A DNA stretch of 8,549 nt from an uncultured Verrucomicrobiales bacterium (GTDB lineage: Bacteria; Verrucomicrobiota; Verrucomicrobiia; Verrucomicrobiales; DEV007). Shown one piece after another: positions 1 to 6,502 of this stretch. The stretch covers positions 1 to 8,549 of the forward strand of contig CALCSP010000808.1 in NCBI GenBank assembly GCA_937893785.1. The letters run 5' to 3'. Below the pieces are notes generated by a model that ran no database searches, was not told the origin of the DNA, and saw nothing but the letters and a program-made list of their open reading frames with translations. The position numbers were made by a program, and so were the translations under genes. Each line of letters starts with the position of its first letter. Position 1 is the stretch's first letter.

Positions 1-1445
1 ATAAACGTTCGGAATTGTTCTTCATCAGGAAGTGTTCCTGTAATGTCGATTGTGGCTCTGAGAAGAAATTGTTCGTCAGTGCACAAGTCAGATGGGATGA
101 TGCGTAATTTGTGCAGTTTTCCGGCCACTAATGGATCAATGTAGTTACCAGAAGGAAACTCAGGTTGACTGTATTTGAGGTCTTTTGGAATGACGATAGC
201 CTGTGCGCCCACTGTGAATGTGGCAAACCGAGCCATAACAAATGCTTCGCCTCGGTTACCAGCTGTGACCATTCCATCCTGCTCAATAGAAGCAGTAGGG
301 GAGTTGTTTGACTCAAAGACGGCGAGTGAGGTGACATCTCTGGTGGTATCGTCAGAATATGTTGCAATTGCAATGAACTGTTGCTTGGATCCTCTGCCTT
401 CCAATACGACCTGCTCCGGGTAAATATTAAGGGCGACTGGGGTGGCGATTGCCTTGTCATCATCAGGAGCCCCTGAGGTAAGCCAATTGCGCAAAGTTTG
501 GTAGTATTCACTTTTGCTGCTAAAGAGTGTGCCTCCGGTGTGGGGGACCGCCCCGATCGCTTTTTCGATCAATAGGCTTTCTTCGGGAATGGCAAGGTTG
601 ATCCTCCTACTTGTTAGTTCGCGAGTGATCCGGTGGTAATCACCTGCTGGATCATAGCCGAAAAGGGAAAGCATGAAGCCGTCCTGACCGCGTGCAGAGC
701 CATGACACGAACCATTGTTGCAGTTGGCGCGCATAAAAATTGGCATGACATCAAGTCGAAAACTGATTGGCCTTTCCACTGTTGATGATTGGACTTGGAT
801 GGGTGTGGTTGCCTGTTTGCCATGAAAAGAGGTTTCCAAGGTTGTTTCACCGTCGGATCTGGGGCGTAGAAGGTTTCCTGCCACACTTACAAGTGTGGTG
901 TTTTGTGGTTTGAAGGTAACCTTTCTGGTGATGTCCCTTGTGGTGCCATCCTGATAGCTGGCAATGGCAACGAGGCGTTGCAAGTCAGCATTGGAGGTGA
1001 GAGAAACAGTAGGTGGGTAAACGGCTATTGAGAGGAGACCTTCTGCATCTGCAGGGGAGGTAATGTCTTCAGGGGCTTTGTCTACAAGGATGATTCCATC
1101 AGGCCACTTGGCGCCTTGAGTCACCCAGGCGGTTAATTGCGCACGCTGCTCAATACTCACTGGGGCGCCCTTAGGAGGCATAATATCATCATCATCATGT
1201 GCAAGGGAAATGCGGGTGAGTAATTCACTTTCCGCGGGATTCCCGGGTGTAATGCCTGGGCCTGAGTCACCACCTTTAATCGCTGCTTCAAGCGTGCTCA
1301 GGTCAAGGTTTCCTTTTTGCTTTGTGCTACCGTGGCAACTGATACAGCGGGTCTCAAGAAGAGGCTGAATGTCCCGATGAAAATCAGTTCCGCGTGCTGC
1401 CGCAGTGAGAGAGGCAAGGAGAAGGATAAATAAGATCGGGTTCAT
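1..1445 (-). CDS. Exported cytochrome c / Big-domain / DUF1549 protein, C-terminal part beyond the window
   Basis: The first 481 codons are visible and the frame is open to the left edge, so the gene is partial at its 3' end. Residues 1-17 form a short hydrophobic signal peptide. A planctomycete-type cytochrome c domain follows (CISCH at 34-38, MPPKG at 89-93 giving a likely axial Met89). Next are a Big/Ig-like domain (about 136-220), a second haem-like module with C-X4-CH (C242, C247, H248) followed by GFMLSLFGYDP, a second Big-like domain (about 338-420), and the start of DUF1549 from about 434 (NYIDPLVAGKL, ITGTLPDEE). The two Big domains share a near repeat, IASYQDGTTRDIT and IATYSDDTTRDVT. 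In this family DUF1549 is normally followed by DUF1553, so several hundred residues are probably missing. The ATG overlaps the upstream stop as ATGA, implying translational coupling. The protein is periplasmic or surface-located and probably binds haem. Its reaction is unknown. Confidence 0.93.
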   Translation of the reverse strand, partial: MNPILFILLLASLTAAARGTDFHRDIQPLLETRCISCHGSTKQKGNLDLSTLEAAIKGGDSGPGITPGNPAESELLTRISLAHDDDDIMPPKGAPVSIEQRAQLTAWVTQGAKWPDGIILVDKAPEDITSPADAEGLLSIAVYPPTVSLTSNADLQRLVAIASYQDGTTRDITRKVTFKPQNTTLVSVAGNLLRPRSDGETTLETSFHGKQATTPIQVQSSTVERPISFRLDVMPIFMRANCNNGSCHGSARGQDGFMLSLFGYDPAGDYHRITRELTSRRINLAIPEESLLIEKAIGAVPHTGGTLFSSKSEYYQTLRNWLTSGAPDDDKAIATPVALNIYPEQVVLEGRGSKQQFIAIATYSDDTTRDVTSLAVFESNNSPTASIEQDGMVTAGNRGEAFVMARFATFTVGAQAIVIPKDLKYSQPEFPSGNYIDPLVAGKLHKLRIIPSDLCTDEQFLLRATIDITGTLPDEEQFRTF

Positions 1446-3883
1446 TTATTTTTCGCTTCTAGGCGTAGCTTTTCCAGCCGGGAAAGTGGTTTTTTTGTTG
1501 GTGTGGCTTTCGCTACGGTGGCGGGTTCTGTTTTTTTCTCAGGAGCCGGGGTTGGTTTTGGTGCTGGTTTTTTGGGAGGAGGATCAATACGCAGGACTCC
1601 TCCATGACCAACATTGTGGGGGATGAATGTATTTGCAGCGGGAATGGTAAGATGGCAGAAAAGGTTCTTGTGTTGTCCTTTTGGGCTGTCTGGGGCAATG
1701 GTGACAGGAAAGCTAATTTCTGTTGTCGTCTTGTCGATTTCGATTTCCGGAGCAACTACCTTCGCGGGAAGTCCTAGCAACTTGACTTTGGCTTTGCCTT
1801 CGAACGGGGTGGCTTGGGTTAATTTGCAGAGTACCTGTCCTTCTTTGCCCTGTTCCACAGCAGCCATTTCGATTTTTATTCCTAGATAAGGTTCTGCGAC
1901 GGTGAGCGGGATGAGTTCTGAACTAGCAAGGATTTGGCCGTTACCAGCATCAGCTTCCGCCATGACGGCAAGGTGCCATGTGCGCAGGGTTGCTCCACTA
2001 TTGGCAGTGAGTGTGTAGGTGATTTCATTTTCCCCTTTGGGAATTTGGATGGTTGGTTGTGAACTGATACCCGGTGGATGCCAGAGGTGACGAAGCGTGA
2101 TTGCAGCATCAAAGCCTTCCTGACGGTTTACCTTGACGCGCAGTCCCAAGGTTCCGTTGCGCACCAATGGGACCTTGGGGGCTTCGACATTGATTTCAAA
2201 GGGAAGCTTTTCGACAACGGCAACAGCAAATTTGGGAGCCTTGCTCTTGTAATAAACGGTGTTGTTGGGCTGTCCAAGGACGAAGTCAAGGGGTTGAGCA
2301 AAAGAGCCGCTAATCTTTTTTTCCGGGTCGGAATGCCTGCCAATAAGGTCGACAAGTGCACCCTGAATTGGGGCATCGGCAGCGGCCTCAAAGAGAAGAA
2401 CACCTGAGTTCACACTTGTGTGCATGGGGTTGGTCTTCAAGCTGACTCCCTCGGGTAAACCTTGTGCATCGAGAAGCAGTTCGCCACCGAAGTTTGACCG
2501 TGCGGCATTAATCCTTGTTGCAAACCGGTTACCTTGGGCAACATAAATCATTTGTCGGGACTGGTAATCTGCTCTGCCGAAGTAGGGGATAGACAGAGAA
2601 AGGGATGGGGATATCGGCTGGGCCTCGACACGATAGACATATCCGCTTCCACCTTTTTTCAGGTGGTCACGTACCCGCAAAGTGAATTCCCCGTCAACAG
2701 GTGCTGTGAAGTCGATCTTGCTGTCTTGCAAGCCGCTGTCGTCATCATTACTGATGATGTGTTTCTTGTCCGGTCCGTAGATATTCAGGACAGTATCGAC
2801 AGGAGAGCCGATTGATTTCGCATGGGCGTGGAAAATAAATCGCTGGCCTTTCTTTGCGTTAAAGTGAAACCAGTCCTGATCTCCGTCTTCATTGATGATC
2901 CCGTTAAATGCGGCAGGCAAAGCCACGGTTGTAGGCGAGGCTTGGGCAAGGCTGTTGTTTGGCTCTGCTTCCAGAATGTTTGGAAATGGGGAAACCCTAA
3001 TAGGATTCGGAGCTGGAGAAAGCAGACCATCAGCCTCGGCTCGGATCATGAATATTTCATCGGAGTCAGATGGCAGAGTGACTGTTCTGGTGCTATCACC
3101 ACCAGGATCACCTATCAGTTTTACCTCAAGGTCAGTTCCTGCTTGGCCGCCTGCAGGATAGGCTGCCGAAGGTCTTGGAAATGCGCCAATATGAAGCCTG
3201 TATCTGCAGTTTGCATTACCCGTGTAGGAACTCTCCCGAATTTGTATGATGTAATTCCCATCAGTAGGAGCAATAATCGACACGAAACTGTCCTGAAGTA
3301 GTAACGAGGTGTCGTCTGAAGCTGCAAGCTCGAAGCGCTCGCTGTTTAGAATCGCGAGATAGGGGTCATAAAAAGCACCGGCTAGGCGTATGCCCTCCAC
3401 TTCTGCGCTAATGCGTTGGCCTTTCTTTGCGTTGATCACATAGTAATCAACGTCTTCATTTTCCAGGACACCTTCAACGGTGCCATTCATTTGGACAGGC
3501 TGGGGGCTGGAGAAGTCACTGTTTGGTTCTTTCTCCGGCAGACTTCCAAATTGCCCGATCCAGAAACTTTTTACAAAGGATAGGCCGCTTTTGGTACGAA
3601 TGCGCATAAGGTGTTCACCCAGCTTGGCATCTTTGGAAATAGTGACCTTGGTTTTCACATGCTTTGGGCCAAGTATTTCTATGGGGCCAAAAGTGAACCC
3701 TTGAGAATAGGTCATGACTTCCACGGCGTCGTTGAGTCGGTCGCCGTGAAAGTTCAATTCCATTTCCGAAGCGCGCTGACCACCTCGGGGAAGGATGTTG
3801 CTAAGCAATGGGCTGGAAGCAAATGTGGTCTGTATAAGAATTGCTGGAAACGCAAGTGTAAGAAGAAGGCAGAGTAGTTTCAT
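1442..3883 (-). CDS. Large exported protein with two PPC domains and a basic Pro/Lys C-terminal tail
   Basis: The protein has 813 residues. A Sec signal peptide (MKLLCLLLTLAFPAILIQTTFAS) starts exactly at the ATG at 3883, so I prefer this to the in-frame ATG at 3958, which would add 25 hydrophilic residues and overlap the upstream gene by 47 nt. An N-terminal beta domain (about 25-112) is followed by PPC domain 1 (about 118-233, DVDYYVINAKKGQRI) and PPC domain 2 (about 306-420, AEPNNS then DQDWFHFNAKKGQRF). The region 430-765 is beta-rich and Ig-like, with no domain I can name. The tail 768-813 is Pro/Lys/Thr-rich and ends in a charged helix-like segment (LSRLEKLRLEAK). No protease or other catalytic motif is visible. 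PPC domains are non-catalytic beta-sandwiches, so a scaffold or binding role is inferred. The gene begins 28 nt after the DUF1501 stop and its stop overlaps the next start, so it is the middle gene of one operon. Its Shine-Dalgarno sequence is weak. Confidence 0.93.
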   Translation of the reverse strand: MKLLCLLLTLAFPAILIQTTFASSPLLSNILPRGGQRASEMELNFHGDRLNDAVEVMTYSQGFTFGPIEILGPKHVKTKVTISKDAKLGEHLMRIRTKSGLSFVKSFWIGQFGSLPEKEPNSDFSSPQPVQMNGTVEGVLENEDVDYYVINAKKGQRISAEVEGIRLAGAFYDPYLAILNSERFELAASDDTSLLLQDSFVSIIAPTDGNYIIQIRESSYTGNANCRYRLHIGAFPRPSAAYPAGGQAGTDLEVKLIGDPGGDSTRTVTLPSDSDEIFMIRAEADGLLSPAPNPIRVSPFPNILEAEPNNSLAQASPTTVALPAAFNGIINEDGDQDWFHFNAKKGQRFIFHAHAKSIGSPVDTVLNIYGPDKKHIISNDDDSGLQDSKIDFTAPVDGEFTLRVRDHLKKGGSGYVYRVEAQPISPSLSLSIPYFGRADYQSRQMIYVAQGNRFATRINAARSNFGGELLLDAQGLPEGVSLKTNPMHTSVNSGVLLFEAAADAPIQGALVDLIGRHSDPEKKISGSFAQPLDFVLGQPNNTVYYKSKAPKFAVAVVEKLPFEINVEAPKVPLVRNGTLGLRVKVNRQEGFDAAITLRHLWHPPGISSQPTIQIPKGENEITYTLTANSGATLRTWHLAVMAEADAGNGQILASSELIPLTVAEPYLGIKIEMAAVEQGKEGQVLCKLTQATPFEGKAKVKLLGLPAKVVAPEIEIDKTTTEISFPVTIAPDSPKGQHKNLFCHLTIPAANTFIPHNVGHGGVLRIDPPPKKPAPKPTPAPEKKTEPATVAKATPTKKPLSRLEKLRLEAKNK

Positions 3884-3903
3884 CTCTGATGCAAGATGTC
3901 TAA

Positions 3904-3918
3904 TGCCTGAATCAGGCA
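3904..3918. repeat. Perfect 15-bp palindrome across the DUF1501 stop codon
   Basis: TGCCTGA and TCAGGCA are separated by a single base. The palindrome contains the DUF1501 stop codon (3914-3912) and lies just upstream of the PPC gene. A one-base loop makes it a poor RNA hairpin, so if functional it is more likely a DNA-binding site. It may also be chance. Confidence 0.4.
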
Positions 3919-5249
3919 ACGATGTCACTGATAACCTTACCTCCATCAACAATTTCAACAGGTCTAGCGCCAGGCGCCATTAGCTCCTTGTCCGCAATAA
4001 TGCCGAGTTGCTTGTAGACCGTCGTTGCAAGATCTTCCGGGAAAACCGGATCCTCCTCGGGTTCGGTGGCCAAGGCATCAGACTTACCGTAAACCACGCC
4101 TTTTTTCAAACCACCTCCGGCAAGCAGACCGCTGAAAACCTTTGGCCAGTGGTCGCGACCAGCAGTCTTATTGATTTTTGGTGTGCGGCCAAACTCAGAG
4201 GTGAGCATCACCAGAGTGGAGTCTAGCAAGCCCCGCTCTTCAAGGTCGCGAATCAGTCTTGCATATGCCTGATCAAGGGGTGGTGCCTGTCCTTCAAATC
4301 CGCGTTTGACGTTGTCATGGTGATCCCAGCTGCCGTAGGTAAGGGAAACAAAGCGGACCCCTGACTCGACAAGGCGACGGGCCAGTAACATGCGCTGTCC
4401 TGCTGCATTCCGGCCATATTCGTCCCGAAGCTTTGCGGGTTCCTTGTTGATATCAAAGGCTTCACGCGCCTTTGGTGAACTGATCAGGCTGTAGGCCCTC
4501 TGATAAAAAGTATCCATTGCATCGAGGGCATCGGATTTTTCGGCTGCTCTAAAATGCGAATCTACGGTTTCGAGAATGGACTTGCGCTTGGTAAAGCGAG
4601 ACTCGTCAATTCCACCGGGTAATGCTAGATCACGGACAGTGAAGTTTCCGTTAGCCGGATCACTGCCAAGACTGAAAGCGCCATAGGCAGAACTTAGGTA
4701 ACCGCTACCAGCATATTCGTTAGGCTGGTTGGGAATACAGACGTAGGGAGGGAGGTCTGCGCGTGGCCCGAACTCGTGGCTGACGACACTACCAAAACTC
4801 GGGTAGCTTAGAGCTGGGCTCGGCTTGTAACCGGTGAACATGTTATGAACACCACGTTCGTGGGCAGCTTCCCCATGAGTCAGAGAATTCAATACGACGA
4901 GTTTATCGGCAATGGCTGCGGTGTTCTTGAAGTTAGGGCCGAATCGCGTCCCTACAATCTTGGTGCCAATGGATTTGAGCGGACCACGATATTCAGTTGG
5001 GGCATAGGGTTTGGCATCAAAGGATTCTTGTTGAGCCATTCCGCCGGGAAGGAAGATGTGAATCACGGACTTGGCCGGTCCTTCCTTGGATTCGTAATGC
5101 TTCTGTGCGGCATTTGCCTCCATGCGGAGAAGTTCGGGTAACGACAGGCCAAGTCCGCCGACAAGCCCTACATGCAGAAAATCCCTGCGACTGGACATTA
5201 ATGGGCGGATATGAAAGTTGCTGCCACATCCTGAGTAATTTTTAGTCAT
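3912..5249 (-). CDS. Tat-exported DUF1501 protein
   Basis: The protein has 445 residues, typical of the DUF1501 family, which belongs to the sulfatase/alkaline-phosphatase-like superfamily. It has a twin-arginine signal (SRRDFL at 20-25, hydrophobic stretch 26-40, cleavage probably near ANA 45-47). Family hallmarks are IHIFLPGGMAQQESFDAKP (63-81), HGEAAHERGVHNMFTGY (125-141), YGSWDHHDNV (305-314), LTSEFGRTPKIN (349-360) and GRDHWPKVFSGLLAGGGLKKGVVYG (364-388). The His/Asp/Glu residues in these motifs could form a metal or active site, but no substrate has been established for the family as far as I know. I chose the ATG at 5249 because it has a Shine-Dalgarno-like TAAGG six bases upstream. 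The ATG at 5198 (MSSRRDFL) has none, although it would also give a functional Tat signal. This is the first gene of the unit with the PPC and cytochrome/DUF1549 genes, behind a strong promoter. Confidence 0.95.
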   Translation of the reverse strand: MTKNYSGCGSNFHIRPLMSSRRDFLHVGLVGGLGLSLPELLRMEANAAQKHYESKEGPAKSVIHIFLPGGMAQQESFDAKPYAPTEYRGPLKSIGTKIVGTRFGPNFKNTAAIADKLVVLNSLTHGEAAHERGVHNMFTGYKPSPALSYPSFGSVVSHEFGPRADLPPYVCIPNQPNEYAGSGYLSSAYGAFSLGSDPANGNFTVRDLALPGGIDESRFTKRKSILETVDSHFRAAEKSDALDAMDTFYQRAYSLISSPKAREAFDINKEPAKLRDEYGRNAAGQRMLLARRLVESGVRFVSLTYGSWDHHDNVKRGFEGQAPPLDQAYARLIRDLEERGLLDSTLVMLTSEFGRTPKINKTAGRDHWPKVFSGLLAGGGLKKGVVYGKSDALATEPEEDPVFPEDLATTVYKQLGIIADKELMAPGARPVEIVDGGKVISDIVA

Positions 5250-5255
5250 GATTTG

Positions 5256-5260
5256 CCTTA
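5256..5260 (-). promoter_or_regulatory. Ribosome binding site of the DUF1501 gene
   Basis: On the minus strand TAAGG lies six bases before the ATG at 5249. It is the best Shine-Dalgarno-like match among the starts in this window and favours the 445-residue product over a start 17 codons further in. Confidence 0.6.
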
Positions 5261-5290
5261 GGTTAGTTATTAATCAGAAAACCTGTTGAA

Positions 5291-5318
5291 ATATTAGCAG
5301 TGCCTTCTTGTGCGTCAA
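5291..5318 (-). promoter_or_regulatory. Sigma70-type extended -10 promoter of the DUF1501-PPC-cytochrome unit
   Basis: Reading the minus strand, a -35 box TTGACG (5318-5313) is followed by a 16-nt spacer and a -10 box TAATAT (5296-5291). TGC precedes the -10 box, which gives an extended -10 (TGn). Initiation would fall near 5284, leaving a leader of about 35 nt that contains the TAAGG ribosome binding site. Both boxes are one mismatch from consensus, so strong, fairly constitutive expression is plausible. No obvious operator overlaps it. Confidence 0.75.
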
Positions 5319-5468
5319 GGCTCACAGAAAGTTACTACCAGCTTCATTCTCTGCTAGATGTATGAATTTCGCGCAAGAAATCTCACGTATTAAATAGGGA
5401 AGAATCCTGTTCCGTTTAGACTCCTCATTAATTGACATGGAATCTCGATATCCGATCCCGTGGAAGGC

Positions 5469-5708
5469 CTAGAAGAAAAACGTCGATCCTTCAAGCTTTC
5501 GAGCGTTTTCTTCAAGGCGGCTTCGATCGGCTAATGCGCGACTTTTCTTGCCTTTTTCGCTAGATACTGAGTCGCCGGGCTTTGTACGGGCACGCTTGTC
5601 CAAGGCATGGCGCCATCGGTCTTCATTTGTAGATGCACGCAGCGTGACCCATATCGCTGCCGAACAACAAGCAAAGAGGGTAAGGCCGATAATCACAATA
5701 ATAGACAT
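5469..5708 (-). CDS. Small single-pass membrane protein, 79 residues, unknown function
   Basis: I do not recognise the family. Residues 2-22 form one hydrophobic segment (SIIVIIGLTLFACCSAAIW) with a Cys pair at 14-15. A basic, highly charged stretch (about 24-72, many Lys/Arg, ending in the helix-like LADRSRLEENARKLEG) follows, and the protein ends in STFFF. By the positive-inside rule the C-terminal part should be cytoplasmic, with the segment acting as a signal anchor. The start is set at 5708 because the longer in-frame ATG at 5744 lies within the -10 box of the gene's own promoter and has no ribosome binding site. The gene stands alone between the rplQ terminator and the promoter of the DUF1501 unit. 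No convincing terminator follows it, so readthrough is possible. Evidence that it is a gene is the promoter, the start position and the orderly membrane topology. Homology is untested. Confidence 0.68.
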   Translation of the reverse strand: MSIIVIIGLTLFACCSAAIWVTLRASTNEDRWRHALDKRARTKPGDSVSSEKGKKSRALADRSRLEENARKLEGSTFFF

Positions 5709-5742
5709 AATTGGCTCATTCTTAATACAGCCGAAGTGTGTC

Positions 5743-5770
5743 ATTATAAATGAATTACCAATATTTACAA
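5743..5770 (-). promoter_or_regulatory. Promoter of the 79-residue membrane protein gene
   Basis: On the minus strand TTGTAA (5770-5765), a 16-nt spacer and a perfect TATAAT (5748-5743). Initiation would be near 5736, about 28 nt before the ATG at 5708. The surrounding DNA is AT-rich, so some chance matching is possible, but hexamers and spacing both fit sigma70. Confidence 0.62.
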
Positions 5771-5855
5771 AGTTTTCCTGATGTAAATGTCCAGTCCGTC
5801 AATAGGGACTTGATTATTGGAGGGGGGCGAATGGTCGATCAGACGGACTTTCTAG

Positions 5856-5893
5856 AAAAAAAAAACCAAGCCTCGGATCCCCAAGGCTTGGTT
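5856..5893 (-). terminator. Intrinsic terminator after rplQ
   Basis: Reading the minus strand, AACCAAGCCT (5893-5884) pairs perfectly with AGGCTTGGTT (5873-5864) across a 10-nt loop and runs straight into a run of ten T (5865-5856). The 10-bp stem and T-tract make a strong Rho-independent terminator, 32 nt beyond the rplQ stop. The plus-strand side has no T-tract, so it works in one direction only. It ends the rpoA-rplQ transcription unit. Confidence 0.95.
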
Positions 5894-5925
5894 CGGTAAT
5901 TTGAGCCGTCGCTGGATGCCTTTAA

Positions 5926-6375
5926 TCAAGCATCAGAGGCTGCTTCGGTAGCTGCTTCTAGGACGGGTTCATCATCGGTTGCCACAAAAAGGTCAACCCA
6001 TGATATATATGCCATTGGCGCTGAATCACTTGGGCGAGCCCCTAGTTTGGTGATTCTTGTATAGCCCCCGACACGCTGGGCAGAAGCTGGCGCCACTTCC
6101 GCGAAGAGTTTTTTGACGGCCTCTTTTTGCCTAAGGAATGCAAAGGCGCGCCGGCGGTAGTGCACCGCTTTGGCTGTTTCACCGGACTGCTCTGCAAGCA
6201 GTCCTTTTTTACCATATGTGACCAGTTTTTCGGCAACAGGGCGCAATGCCTTTGCCTTTGCCAGGGTAGTACGGATTTGTCGGTGCTCAATAAGGCTACA
6301 AGCCTGGTTGGCAAGCAAGGAGCGTCGGTGCGCTTTGTTGCGCTGCAATTTACTGGTTTTGCGTCGGTGTCTCAT
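5926..6375 (-). CDS. rplQ: 50S ribosomal protein bL17
   Basis: Ribosomal protein bL17 is a large-subunit protein that binds 23S rRNA near the exit tunnel. The N-terminus MRHRRKTSKLQRNKAHRRSLL is the family signature, followed by IRTTLAKAKALRPVAEKLVTYGKK (34-57). The C-terminal core has GGYTRITKLGARPSDSAPMAYISWVDL (103-129). The protein has 149 residues against 127 in E. coli; the extra length is mostly an acidic, Ala-rich tail (about 132-149, DDEPVLEAATEAASDA). The start is fixed by the conserved MRHR; no Shine-Dalgarno sequence is visible before it. The gene follows rpoA in the usual order but with a 127-nt gap that holds its own promoter candidate, and it is followed by a strong terminator. 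Confidence 0.99.
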   Translation of the reverse strand: MRHRRKTSKLQRNKAHRRSLLANQACSLIEHRQIRTTLAKAKALRPVAEKLVTYGKKGLLAEQSGETAKAVHYRRRAFAFLRQKEAVKKLFAEVAPASAQRVGGYTRITKLGARPSDSAPMAYISWVDLFVATDDEPVLEAATEAASDA

Positions 6376-6446
6376 GGCCAGTTATACAATTAGCTGGGTT
6401 GGCAGGAATTGCTTAGAATGATGTTTCTGTGGCAGGGGGGATCGTG

Positions 6447-6474
6447 ATTATAGGCTCTTGGACCTTTCACGCAA
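6447..6474 (-). promoter_or_regulatory. Candidate promoter in the rpoA-rplQ gap
   Basis: On the minus strand TTGCGT (6474-6469), a 16-nt spacer and a perfect TATAAT (6452-6447). Initiation near 6440 would give rplQ a leader of about 65 nt. In E. coli these genes are cotranscribed with very short spacing, so a separate rplQ promoter would let bL17 be made independently of RNA polymerase alpha. The box is in a non-coding gap, which favours function over chance. Confidence 0.62.
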
Positions 6475-6502
6475 CGCGAATCTCTGCCTGTTATCTCTTT
6501 GT

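Noticed and set aside
128..886. Minus-strand open frames at 128-511 and 614-886
   Set aside because: Both are shadows in another frame of the cytochrome/DUF1549 gene, whose true frame stays open across the whole stretch with recognisable motifs.
1185..1198. Short ATC trinucleotide run as a possible slippage site
   Set aside because: It is under five units long and encodes an Asp run (D84-D87) just before the haem-ligand MPP motif; too short to suggest phase variation.
2822..3301. Plus-strand open frame of 159 codons
   Set aside because: It lies wholly antisense within the PPC gene, the translation has no domain-like pattern, and the minus-strand frame is strongly supported.
3884..3958. 25-residue N-terminal extension of the PPC protein
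   Set aside because: It would bury the signal peptide behind hydrophilic residues and overlap the DUF1501 gene by 47 nt; the ATG at 3883 starts exactly at the signal peptide.
5440..5461. Hairpin after the 79-residue gene as a terminator
   Set aside because: The stem has only six pairs including a G-U, the loop is nine bases, and no T-tract follows on the minus strand.
5433..5465. Plus-strand TTGACA as a promoter
   Set aside because: No acceptable -10 box follows at 15-19 bases and no plus-strand gene lies downstream.
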